A stretch of DNA of 64,000 bases from Ciborinia camelliae. Lineage: Eukaryota > Ascomycota > Leotiomycetes > Helotiales > Sclerotiniaceae. How positions within the stretch are numbered: position 1 is the stretch's first letter; every line of letters begins with the position of its first letter. Below, piece after piece: positions 21,802 to 32,371 of the stretch. The notes beneath the pieces are model-generated. The model made no database searches. It was not told the DNA's origin and saw only the letters and a program-made list of their open reading frames with translations. Made by a program: the position numbers and the translations under genes. The DNA is taken from positions 525,779-589,778 of the forward strand of contig JANPYM010000005.1 of the NCBI GenBank assembly GCA_025890175.1, written 5' to 3'.

Positions 21802-23568
21802 GTGGCAGTCTGATTTTCAGTGGATTGTAGCACTTTCATCATCATGGCTGGGTCATACAACTACATGGGTATGTGATTTTGGGATTCTTTTTGAATGCCA
21901 CACATCAAAGGTGTTCCAATGGGTTAGTGCGATGGATTTACATTTTTTGTTCAGTCGCTTCGATTAAGGGTTAGCGACACTAGCTTGTACCTCAATGCTT
22001 TGACCATCTGGTCACGACATCTCAAGACCTGCTTCTATAACTTAACTTATTTTCCATGGGAAATCAAAGTCAACTTACAATATCTTGCCTGTAATTGTAT
22101 GAAATATTTCAGGAACTGACTCAAGTACTCCTCAATTTGAAATGTATGGCATCAATCATGAATGTCACGTGAAAGACTCTCAATACTACAGACTCATCCA
22201 AAAGTTTGGTGTGAAAAACACTTTTGCAGGGATAACCACAACTACTTTTTTTTGCTTTGCTCTTCCTAGTGGTTTCTTATTCTTTTCTCATGTTACCTTA
22301 CTTTACTTGTCTTTATCTTATAGAATATTGCCAGACAATTGATGGTGTAGTAGCAAAGTGCTACCAGAATACTTATTCTCAACACAAAGCTACAGATGAC
22401 AAATCACTAAACTATGCTTTCTTCAAATTATTAGGTTGTAATGTGGCATTGTTTTTTAGGGGTCTTTGTATAGTTCTGGCCAGCTTTATACTCGGCTTAT
22501 TATTCCCTCCCACACTCTTCTCTCAACCGCTATTCTGAAGTACCCACATCACTCCTGGAAGTTCAAATTTCAACACTAAAACCAATGGCTTTTGAATTAA
22601 GATCCGCGTTCACTTGATAAAATTGAATTTGTGTGAGAGATTCACATTGTATTTGTGCACTGCAGAGATGTTTGAGCAAAGATGCTGTATATATAGGTAT
22701 TGCTAGACTGCGCAACGGGTACCCGCGGGGCGGGTTTTGTGCCTGGCGGGTTATTTGCAAATAACCCGCATGCGGGGCGGATAATTTTGAAATCCCAATG
22801 GGTAACCCGCGGCGCAAATACCTTGCGGGTACCCGTACGGGGCGGTTTTTTTTGCGCAGTCTATATATTGCTTATGAACACATCATTCTGGAAACATTAT
22901 TCTAGATGATACCTCATCAGATCTCAGGAGCCAAAATTTATAAGCTGATAGTGGCACAGTTATGTACTACGGGAAATGGAAGCTGTTAGTATACTATATA
23001 TATAGCTTTTCACAGGTGGAAATTTGGAAATTATCACTCATTTGAGACCGGAGACCAAATAATCAGGAGGTAGGAGATGATATATACAATGCCACGGTTG
23101 AGTTTTTCCAATAAATTCATCATCCATCACTCACTTGAGCAAAGATACAGCTCTATGGAAAAGATGTATGCGGCTTTAAATGGCTGTATAAGGCTGTATT
23201 TGATGGTTTTACAGACTTGAGTGATTCACCTTTGTTTGCATCTTGTTTCCCATTTGTATTCTTATCCCAATCAAAGTTTTGCATTGTTTATCATTTTTTA
23301 GCCGAAGAGAGTAATTGGTTGACCTAACATGAATTTCAGTAAGTGAAATTATACTAGCTTATACTAGCGTGACGCGTCCAACCTTATTATTAGATCGACC
23401 ATCCAAGATATGCTTTAATAACAATTCTTCCAAACCCATTTCTTTCTTCAACAATGTGCCTTGCTACCTTGTAGAATTGCAAATTGTCATCCTCCTCGAC
23501 CTTCTAGTCAGGCTTTTGCATTCCTCTTTTACCACGCTTGCCTTCTCCCTTGTCCCTGTTGAAAAGAA
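21802..23568. other. Intergenic carrying a MITE
   Basis: Apart from the 160-bp element at 22704-22863 I see only AT-rich DNA and short frames without features. The last few hundred bases, with pyrimidine-rich stretches, should hold the promoter of the Zn2Cys6 gene. Confidence 0.5.
22704..22863. mobile_element. hAT-like MITE, copy 1 (160 bp, GC-rich)
   Basis: Terminal inverted repeats TAGACTGCGCAA and TTGCGCAGTCTA bound a GC-rich interior of GGGTACCCG-type palindromes and a GGGTTATTTGCAAATAACCC inverted repeat. The flanks GGTATTGC (22696-22703) and TATATTGC (22864-22871) match at six of eight positions, as an aged 8-bp target-site duplication would. It has no coding capacity. Eight-base duplications and a TAG-starting terminus point to the hAT superfamily. 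Confidence 0.8.
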
Positions 23569-24624
23569 ATGTCTTCGAAACAAGTCCTTGATCAGATGAC
23601 AGACCGACCCAGCAACCCTATCCACAGATTATCGGAGGTGCTACCCCGATTCGAAGCGCTCAGAGTTGCATCAGCAGTGAATCACAAGAAAACGGAATAT
23701 CGCCAAGGGGAACTTCTGGAAAACTTAGTGAAGCAAAAGTATCCAGGAAATGATGCCGATGAATGTATCAAATCCATTCGTGACAATTTTGCGAGCTATA
23801 ATAAACGAATTAGGGAGTTGCATAAACGCGGGCCAGTAGCCACCGCTACTGGTGACGAGGATGCTGAAATGGTGGTTGATGCCAATGACGATAAAGACGG
23901 CAACTATAATGGAGATGGAGGGGCCAATTCCCATCGCCTTACTGCGGAACAAGAAAAGGAGGATGAGGAGCACTGGAATCGAACAGTTAACGCCCTTCCA
24001 AAACGCCTGACAATCACCGATTACTACGTAGAAATGGGCTATCAGATGGGACCCTTTACGCCAAAGGAAGGGCTAAAGGAAGAGCCACAGGAAGAGTTGG
24101 AGGAAGAGTCAGACGAATATATTTTGCCACTTTCCCGTGTTGCACGCCTAGCTCAACCCAAGCACCGCGTGCAAAAATGGACACCAGTTGATCGCCAGAA
24201 AATGGATTTTATTGATGCATTACAACCATCCAACACTTCAACGCAATCGAATGATGCAAAACCACCCAAAGCCCGCGCCAAGAAATGGGCACCGAGTGTT
24301 CGCAAGAAAATGGAACTTCTTGTCGCATCACAAGCACCCAACAGTACGCCATCATTTAACGCTGCACCACCATTCAACAATGAAACAATCAATCCAATGC
24401 ATGGAGCCCAAGTATCATCAGCTTCCAGCCCATTGATGCCTCCTCCCCCTAAGCGTTTCAGGGCAGAACCTTCACCTTCTCGTCCGCGACATGGACCAAA
24501 GAAAGCCCCTCGATGCAATACTTGTATGAGAATGAGAAAGCTCTGCGATCGAAAGACTCCTTGTGGGAGATGCATTCGCACCCACCAGAAAGGCCCATGT
24601 ATTCCTTATGAAAAGGATCTCTAA
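23569..24624 (+). CDS. Protein with a C-terminal Zn2Cys6 cluster
   Basis: Single exon, 351 residues. The zinc cluster lies at the extreme C-terminus: Cys316, 319, 326, 332, 335 and 344 in C-x2-C-x6-C-x5-C-x2-C-x8-C spacing (CNTCMRMRKLCDRKTPCGRC), preceded by a basic linker. Fungal Zn2Cys6 regulators usually carry it near the N-terminus and follow it with a large middle homology region, which is absent here. Residues 1-85 are helical, 90-125 acidic, and a motif (RVQKWTPVDRQKMDFIDALQ / RAKKWAPSVRKKMELLVASQ) is repeated at ~200 and ~235. The protein is thus a small, atypical DNA-binding candidate acting in the nucleus. No target or neighbouring biosynthetic cluster is evident. Confidence 0.8.
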   Translation: MSSKQVLDQMTDRPSNPIHRLSEVLPRFEALRVASAVNHKKTEYRQGELLENLVKQKYPGNDADECIKSIRDNFASYNKRIRELHKRGPVATATGDEDAEMVVDANDDKDGNYNGDGGANSHRLTAEQEKEDEEHWNRTVNALPKRLTITDYYVEMGYQMGPFTPKEGLKEEPQEELEEESDEYILPLSRVARLAQPKHRVQKWTPVDRQKMDFIDALQPSNTSTQSNDAKPPKARAKKWAPSVRKKMELLVASQAPNSTPSFNAAPPFNNETINPMHGAQVSSASSPLMPPPPKRFRAEPSPSRPRHGPKKAPRCNTCMRMRKLCDRKTPCGRCIRTHQKGPCIPYEKDL

Positions 24625-24725
24625 ATACTTTAATGGTTAGGAATTCCTTTCACATGAGCCGCTTGATTATCTTGTTGTTTATCGTACTCGGCAGACCGCC
24701 AAGCATCAGATTTGGATGAGAGTTT

Positions 24726-25118
24726 TCAAGTTGGGAAGTGACGTTGGTATGAGTGGACTGGTGGTAGAGAATTTTGCTGCATCGGTGAGATTTGACGTGA
24801 GTGTTCTCTCGTGTGGCCTTGCAGAAGATTCCTACTGATTTGATTACTAGAATCGAAATAATTTACATCTGCGGAGGATAGAATGCGCTGCGATGGTCTA
24901 TATGGAGGAAAATAATGTTCCTGTGCTTTTGGCACTTTATACGAAGGGTTGAACCTCTTCAAAGGGTTCTGCCTTTTACCCTTTTCTGCGAAGTCTCCCC
25001 TGCTATACGATATGGATATTATATTGTGCTTTGGTGGTTTATTCTGTTTATTGCTCCGCCGAACTACGATATTGAGGAATGGATGTTTACATGATGGAAT
25101 GGAGGATGATCTCTCTGC
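24726..25118 (-). other. Start-less open frame, possible exon or relic
   Basis: 131 codons stay open on the minus strand in AT-rich DNA. The peptide is rich in Ser, Pro, Gln, Asn and Arg (for example RFNPSYKVPKAQEHYFPPYR) and ends with YQRHFPT. The only Met is near the end. An acceptor-like GTGAGCAG lies at the upstream edge, so it could be a terminal exon of an unrecognised gene, but no upstream exon was found. Confidence 0.25.
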
Positions 25119-25636
25119 TCACAAATAATGCGTTTTCTTTATTCCATATAATTCCTGAGTATTCTGGCATATTTCAGCTAGATGATCAAATACACTCCAC
25201 TACTATAAATGTATTCATTTAAAAGTGTTCCAATGCATCGTGAAATGATGGCTACGCGGCTCTCACTGAGTAATTATTGTGTGATGAAGAAATTCAACGC
25301 AGATTTTCATTTGCACTTGTAGCTATTCATGTACCGATTTGCCGATTCTTTATTCTACTTACTTAAACTATAGAACTCTGTCCCGTACCCAAATATATAT
25401 TCTACACGCCCACTGGAGTTGTGATCTTGTCTGCCAGATCTCAAGATTTCCTTTAATCTACATTCTCACACCGCTCCGAAAGCAGATTTCAAGTCTGCAA
25501 CGAAACCATAAGAGCTAAGAAGGTTCCTTCAATTTTAAATTGCTGTTTAATCGTTATGGAAAACACCCCATCGTTACGTCAAATTAAAATGGATTCGCTA
25601 TTTTCAATCAAACCGTTCCAAGATATAGCGCCTCTC

Positions 25637-26221
25637 TAGACTGCGCAACGGAGCCCCGCAAGGCGGGTATTAAAGCTAACAGATTATTTGCAAATAACTT
25701 GTATGTAAAACGGATAATGTTAAATCCCAATAGGTATTCCGTACTTTATATAAAGTAAATACAAATAATTTGCAAATAACCTGTACGAAATGGCTTAATA
25801 AATTATTTGCAAAATTATAGATTTTTTATGGATTTTTGATAAATTTTTAATAAATTTTGTGGATTTCATTTATTTTTTAAAGTTATTTATAATTTTTATA
25901 CTAATTTTTATATTAATCTAATATAGTATTTATATTATTCATAATTTTTATATTAATTTTTATATTATATTTATAAATATTTATAAAATCCGCAAGGTGT
26001 AAATAGATGAGTTATTTGCAAATAATTTGCAAATATGTAAATAATTTATTTATTTGTTCTATATAGATTATTTGCAAATTATTTGTAAATAACCTGTACG
26101 AAGCGAATAATTTTGAAATCCCAACAGGATTTTGCGGGGCGGGTAGAAGGTTTTGTGGGTAATCCGTAGGACAAATAACCTGCGGGTATTTGTATGAAAC
26201 GGGTATTTTATGCGCAGTCTA
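25637..26221. mobile_element. hAT-like MITE, copy 2 (585 bp, AT-rich, RIP-like)
   Basis: Starts TAGACTGCGCAACGG and ends ATGCGCAGTCTA, as in copy 1. Flanks CGCCTCTC (25629-25636) and CGCCTTTC (26222-26229) match at seven of eight positions. Where the interior aligns with copy 1, the differences are largely C-to-T and G-to-A (ACCCGCATGCGGGGC becomes ACTTGTATGTAAAAC), the signature expected from repeat-induced point mutation. It is longer than copy 1 because of a very AT-rich centre and repeats of the ATTTGCAAAT palindrome. No coding capacity. Confidence 0.8.
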
Positions 26222-27205
26222 CGCCTTTCTTATTATCTTTTGGCCTCAGCTACTTACAACGCGATTCAGTTACCTCATCTGCGGTAGATTGGCACAGCAT
26301 GCAGAAATGAGGCTCTCTTTGATCTGCTATAGGTATGCGTGAGTGAGGGGATGGATTTTGAGGGATCAACTCGGCTTCATTGGATGTGCCATGATTATTG
26401 GGAAGCAATGCTTCCATGGGGAGTTTTTTTTTATCACAGAGTACCATAATATAAGCTCAAAAATGCTGCACGCATGAAGCTTATGAAAGCAGACGACACA
26501 AGTGCGGGTGGTGTTTGTTCTTTCTTCCAGACAAATAATTGAAGATCCCTCAAGTTGAGCGGAGGATCTCCATATGAGTTGGATCCAGCTCATTACAGCA
26601 AACGATAAGCAAGCTTTTATAATAAATGATGTTGGCAATCACCCATCTAAGCTTCATTTGCGACACGCAAAGACAGAGATCAAATCATCAAATCATTATA
26701 ATTCCCACTCTCTACGAATAATTTTGACAAGTCCAATTTGCTGGGGTTCATCAAAGTTGCAAAATCCTCCGTGGTAGGTATTTTCGCCTCCATCATCATT
26801 TACTACCCCACACCTCACTCCCTTTCACCCCAAATACCACTCCTGAAATACGCGAGCCACATTTAAGCTAGTCAACAATAGCCCAATTATGATCTATTGT
26901 TCAACCGAAAAATGTGGAGATAAACCAGATACAATACAGTGAGGCTAACCTGTGTGGCATTTCTATAGTCCTATTATTCCATCAATAATTGAAGCAACTT
27001 AGTGAAGCGACTTAGTGAATGATAGGGCTCGCGAAACAAATATAATAATCACTGGAGCACATAAAAGGACTTTCCCAACATTGTGATTCTGATCCCCAAC
27101 AACCTTTTTCGTAACGAACATCAACTGCTAGTTGATGTACTTTGCGATTACAAATTTTACAATCCACCATACATACGTTCAGATACCGTTCAGATACCGT
27201 TCACA

Positions 27206-28368
27206 ATGACATCTAATTCATTCTCCGACATGCTGGAGTCTCCTTACCATCCTGACCACATTTTTGGAGATGAAGAAACCTGGTACGATGCTCCTCTCGG
27301 TTTAGCAGAACCAGAGATTGAAGAATACTTCGATGCACTCGAAAAACAAGATGTACTCGATGAGTTTTCTGTGAGTATAACTACCTATTCAAAACAGCCG
27401 TTTTTCTGACAAGCACAAAGGAGAATAAATATGTCTGCAACCCGGAGCGAGGCCATTACCCAATCATACCTGCAATCACCCTACAACAACAAATCGCCGC
27501 ATTTGTCGCAGCTGGGCACTTCTTCAATGACGATCCATTATATATACAACTTAACCATCTTGGCAATAAACTGATCAATTTACACGAAGATCACGAGAAT
27601 CATATTAAGTTGCAAGATCGCATGATTGAAGCGTTTGTCGCCAATCTCTCCGTCGTCAAACAAACTTTGTACGAGGTAGACAATGTCTACTCCGGTTCGG
27701 ATTGCAAAAGAAAGAGGGATCTAAACGTGGAGAAAATCAACGCATGTGTTGGAACAAAGAAGCGACTCGAGCAGGAGTATATTGATACTATTTCATTACT
27801 TACAAATCAAGCCGAGGAAATCAGGACAAAGTGGTTGAAACAACGGGACGAAGAGCAACAGCATGCGCGGCAGCTTGAAACACAAAATCGCCTCAACACC
27901 GCATTGCGGGAACTTGAAACATTTAGGTGGGCGGGAGATGGTCTTTTGGGTTTAAGTAATGAGAGGACCCAGCTGCTTTGGCAGATGGATCGTATTGACT
28001 CAGAGCGGGAACGTTACAGACGTCGAGCTGGAAAGTTGGTATACCATCTCAGGGCTCACCGCGATGCGATCATCTTCCAGCGACGTCGTCGAGATGAGGC
28101 TCAGCTTGGTTTTGAGAGAGATCTGAGTGAAGAGAGGGCTCGGGTAGTTGAGCTTCAGGATGAGGTCAATGACGGAGAAAGACTAATTCAACAGCAGGCT
28201 AGTTGGATCAATGAGCTAGAAATGCATGGGGTCAGGGGGGAGGTCTTCAACAGACAGAATGGTACATGGGAGGTCCCTGGTGCGACTCACAAGCGAAGAT
28301 TTGATGAGTATCAGGGGGAAGCAGAGATTGAGGAAGAGAGATGCATAAAGCGTGAACGTCTTGATTAG
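27206..28368 (+). CDS. Orphan coiled-coil protein, family member A (paralogue of the 29657 gene)
   Basis: Two exons, 27206-27370 and 27421-28368, separated by a 50-nt intron (GTGAGT donor, CTGAC branch, ACAAAG acceptor), giving 370 residues. The first exon encodes a 55-residue acidic, Tyr/Phe-containing head (FGDEETWYDAP, EIEEYFDALEKQDVLDEFS). Exon 2 opens with YVCNPERGHYPIIPAITLQQ then IAAF, followed by a helical segment and a long coiled coil (residues ~150-320) rich in Arg, Glu and Gln. The tail HKRRFDEYQGEAEIEEERC followed by IKRERLD is a bipartite basic motif with an acidic spacer. The gene 1.3 kb downstream shares the head, the intron position and the core, so the two are tandem paralogues. 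No known domain is recognised; nuclear location is inferred from the tail only. Confidence 0.8.
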
Positions 28369-29656
28369 CTAGTTTCATGATCTATCATAAAGATCGTTCG
28401 AGTTTTCCAAATTACAAAGTTAGAATATTCTACTTGAAAATGATATCAGAAATATTTTAAACCTTTCTGCTTCAAGGATCTACAACCTTATTCTATAGAC
28501 TCTTCATTTTTTTGCCCATCATGCTTATTGTTGATATTATTATTGTGTATCGAGCCAGTGCATGTAGAACTATTTTATATCAACAATGCTTATAGATAGG
28601 CTCCATTTGATTCTAGTAACAGACAATCATCTGCCACTTTTCTTAGCTACAAAGTATAGTTTTCAACTAAAGGATAATCCGCCTCCAAAGCTCTATCAGG
28701 CAAGTGTGCAAGGAATTTGAAAAGCATGAGATAATTTCACTTAATCCTATCTTCACAACAAATCGAGCGGGAAAAAACCCCCATTCAAGCACAAATTAAC
28801 CTTTCTATAATCAACTTCTGGATCTATCTAATTGGTACGTTGAGAGTATGTAAGAGGGACGAAGTTGTCATTATGCTATAGAAGAATGCTATGTACTGCT
28901 TAGCGTTACGCTAGTATTAGCGTAACACTAATCATCAAAACTCCTCACTCACTACCACGACTATCCCATACTCCTCAATACCTAGGTACCTAAGCAACGC
29001 CCAATACGCTAGCTAACAATACAAACTTTCCTATTGTCCACGCAAGAACGATGAATGGCGTACTACGGCTGCTCTTAACTACAATAGAGTTTGGTTTAAT
29101 GATTGGTACGGTACGGTGCGGTCTTGAATTGACTAGTGCAATACCTGAATTGTCGCCTATCACGAACGAATAGTGAAGGGGCTGTATTAGATTAAAAAAA
29201 CCGTAGAAAGAGATGGCGCATATCACGAACGAACAGTCGAGTGGCTGTATTAGATGAAGAAACCCGGAGAAAGAGGTGTCGATATCACGAACTAACAGTC
29301 AAGTGGCTGTATTAGATAGAAAAGACCGTAGAAAGAGGTGCCGCATATCACGAACTAACAGTCAAGTGGCTGTATTAGATAGAAAAGACCGTAGAAAGAG
29401 ATGGCGCATATCACTAAAGAACAGTCAAGTGGCTGTATTAGATAAAAAAGACCGTAGGAAAAATGATCCCCATCCAGCTTAAAAGGAAATTTTTCCACCA
29501 GGTTGATTCTGATTCTCTACAATAATTTTTTAAAGATCAATCTAAACTTGACAACTGCGGAAATTTACTTTACACTTCCAAGATAACACACTTCTTTACG
29601 AAATCCATCGCGATACACTTTACAACCTATCTTTTCACAAACCGAATATCTTCACC
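28369..29656. other. Intergenic between the two paralogues, with a minisatellite
   Basis: AT-rich DNA. A perfect 9-bp inverted repeat (GTTACGCTA, 4-base loop, TAGCGTAAC) sits at 28905-28926. The 63-bp minisatellite at 29158-29472 ends about 185 bases before the next start codon. Confidence 0.6.
29158..29472. repeat. 63-bp minisatellite, five units
   Basis: TATCAC starts units at 29158, 29221, 29283, 29346 and 29409, so the period is 62-63. Each unit holds GAACAGTCAAGTGGCTGTAT, or a close variant, and ACCGTAGAAAGAG. The third and fourth units are nearly identical, the outer ones more diverged. A period of 63 keeps a frame open that reads 21-residue repeats (NSQVAVLDRKDRRKR), but no gene context supports translation. 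Confidence 0.9.
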
Positions 29657-31673
29657 ATGTCTGTTACTTCTTATTCGGAGGATTTCTTCGATGAGTTTGA
29701 TGATTCCGATGATGACCTCTGGTTTGATCCTTCCGAAGAGATATTTGAGGACGATCTGGACGGCAAAATTGACGAAAAGTTCGACATGATTGTATGTATA
29801 TCCCGTGACTTCTAGCATTAGATTCTTCTGTCTAATAATTCTCTAGAAGGTTCATGCCTATGTCGCCAACCCCGAAGAAAATCACCATCCAGAACTTCCA
29901 ACCGTTGTTCTTCAAAGGAAAATTGCGGCTTTCTATTTGCGAGAACCCGCTCCTTTTGAGGAAGGTGACCCGAATCTCCAAAAGCTTTTCAAAATCGAGG
30001 AGGCTCTCCAAAAATTGCAAGAAAACCATGCGCATCAGATTGAGATGGAGGATCGAAAGTTCAAGTCCGTCATATTCCGCTTTGATAAGACTGCCAATCG
30101 ACCATACAATCCCGAAGCCCCTTGTACTTATGCCGAACTCAAGAAGGAGAGGAAGACATATGCGAGGAGATTGGATGAGGTTATGAGAGTTCAGGAATTG
30201 ATGGAGAGGGAGTACAGGGTTGAGGTGAAGGAACTCGAATCGTGCGCCGATGCTATCATGGCTGAATGGGAAGCACACCAAAAGTTCCTAGCCCAGATTT
30301 CAGAGGGTCTGAGGATGGAAGACAGGGTTCGCTTGGGGCTATTGAAGCAAAAGCGGCTCCTGCATTACAACTTCCAGATGCAGGAAGTCATCACCTTCCA
30401 GGTCAATGAAATGCAACTGGTCATGAATGAAATGGAAGAGATGAAGGAGGCAAAGAACCAACCTCCATTTGTCTACCACCAGGTTGCTCTTGAGGGAGAA
30501 GAGCAGATTATTGCTGAGATGGGCAACAATCATGGACTGCCGCAAGAGAATCACCAAACCGGGGAAGCTCTGGGTCCTGAAAATGTTGTAGTGCCAAACA
30601 ACCAAGAAGAATCCGCCACCCACGCCAGTTACCACCGCGAAATTGAATACGAAGATGATGAAGGCCGCCTCTACGCTTTGTATTCCCGAGATCCTATGAA
30701 GAGAGCATTCGCCAAGAAAAAGTATCATCTAGACATGGAGAAAAGGGGTCTAGATCATATTAAGGCTATGGCAGCAGGTGATGCATATGCTGGAGATAAA
30801 GCTTTCGCTAGAAAGTGGGCCCAGGAAGTAGGATACCCTGGAAATCATGGCATCACCAATATTTCGGAGGCTAGTACTGTGGCAGATCCGAACGTTGGCG
30901 TAAAGCGCACGTTTAGTGACTTCAACGAGGGGGAGGAACTTGAAGAACAGCAAGGCAGAAAGAGACTTCGCTCCATCTCAGTGGTAAGTTCAACTACTCT
31001 TTAACAATTGTAAGATATTATACTAATAGACATGAAGATCTCGAGGACTCCAAGCCCCCCACCGATGATTGCTCGGCTCGAAAAACCAACCAACAATAGT
31101 AGCCTAACTGCATGTGAAAGTTTAGGCTACCATGGCTACGACGGGCAATACTATAGGCCCGACGGACAAGTTCAACCTCAACTAGTTCCGACTCCATCTG
31201 TTGTATCCGCCGAGATTTCAGAAACACCTATCTACATCGATAACAACAACGGCGGTCCACCTATCCGTCGATGGACACCACCATCTTCCCGCCAATCAAG
31301 CCAACACCCTTCAAATAAGCAGCCTTCGGGAAATAGATCAAAACAAACAACATCTGCAGATCGTCGGCCCAATCATCCAATGGCCTCTGGATCTATCACT
31401 GCACCAGAAGCTCTCAACTATCAAGCTTCCCCCGTCCCCTTGAACGAAAAGCCAAATCATAGCCGAGACTCAGATATTCTTGAGGACCCTCTCAATCCTA
31501 AACCCCCGCAATGGAATTCAGGTTCCCCACCAGATAAACCCATACTCATCGAGGTTTGCCGACGATGGCTACAAGAGAGACAACCAACTGTCGGAAATGA
31601 CGAGGAGTTTATAACCCAAAATGAAGGGGAGTACTTGGAGTGGCTAGGACTCCGAACCGAGGACTTCATATAG
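29657..31673 (+). CDS. Orphan coiled-coil protein, family member B (paralogue of the 27206 gene)
   Basis: Three exons: 29657-29791, 29847-30983, 31038-31673, total 635 residues. Intron 1 (55 nt, GTATGT, CTAAT branch) lies at the place equivalent to the paralogue's intron. Exon 1 encodes an acidic head (FFDEFDDSDDDLWFDPSEE). Exon 2 opens with KVHAYVANPEENHHPELP and QRKIAAF, then a helical region with coiled-coil character (residues ~75-230), an acidic linker, and KRTFSDFNEGEELEEQQG followed by RKRLRS, comparable to the tail of the paralogue. Intron 2 (54 nt; GTAAGT, CTAAT, GAAG) then joins a Pro/Ser/Asn-rich 212-residue extension that member A lacks. The extension ends with a more ordered piece (ILIEVCRRWLQERQ ... 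EYLEWLGL). If intron 2 is retained, the protein stops after about 430 residues, more like member A. Function unknown. Confidence 0.8.
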
Positions 31674-32371
31674 AAAAGGAAGAACTTGTAGAAGCGACTG
31701 CAATCAAGAAATTGGACAATGATTGAGCATTGGGCGCATGATGAGATATATGATTGTATGAAGGAAGGGTACGATGATTATGAGATTTCATGGGGGAATG
31801 GGGTTATACTATTATGGGGAACTGGTGAACATATTGTGGTGGTGATATTGGAGGAAGGTGGTTGGCATTTGATGGCGGCGATATTTTGCAGCATTAACAG
31901 ATACATTGTGCTGGTATCGCTATTTGACGGATAAACAAATTGTGCTGGGATAATCTTGCAAGAAGAATTGGGTGTTGTAATACCCCTCGTGGATTCAAAA
32001 TAGGCAGGAATGGTTGAGTCTTCCTTCTCTATTGGGGTGTTTATTTTCCTTCCTTATTTTCCTTTGGTGTGGTCTTTACAAAACAGCAGTAACATTCAGA
32101 TAACTAGATAGCATAAGCAACGAAAGAATAACTTCTCTTGCCAACACATCCTTCAATCATGATTCTGTTTCTCTTCTCTTTAGTGACAAACAAACAAACA
32201 ACTTTTTAAATATACTGTGACTTGCCTACAATCGTTTTTGGTGGAATATATATAGCATACGGCTAATCCATCACTTCAGCCTCCTAGGTATCATTTCTCA
32301 TGTATCGTTGCATGAATAGAATATGGAAATTATACGAACTGCATACTTCTAGTCGTCTCTGATTCATCAAG
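31674..32371. other. Intergenic
   Basis: AT-rich. A 71-codon open frame at 31719-31934 lies in the probable 3' UTR and has no features. A TATATATAG tract occurs near 32250, upstream of the next ORF. Confidence 0.5.

Larger units (their letters stand above)
24625..27205. other. 2.6-kb AT-rich intergenic region with a MITE
   Basis: Contains a start-less open frame on the minus strand (24726-25118), the AT-rich MITE copy and, to its right, overlapping short minus-strand frames (26250-26638) with CxxC pairs that do not assemble into a domain. The final ~200 bases are the promoter of the next orphan; they include a direct repeat of CGTTCAGATAC at about 27177-27200. Confidence 0.5.

Noticed and set aside
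26250..26638. Overlapping minus-strand frames with CVVCFHKLHAC and CMLCQ, hinting at a zinc cluster
   Set aside because: The pieces lie in different frames, no splice sites join them convincingly and the cysteine spacing does not complete a known cluster.
31719..31934. 71-codon ATG frame after family member B
   Set aside because: Lies in the probable 3' UTR and shows no features.
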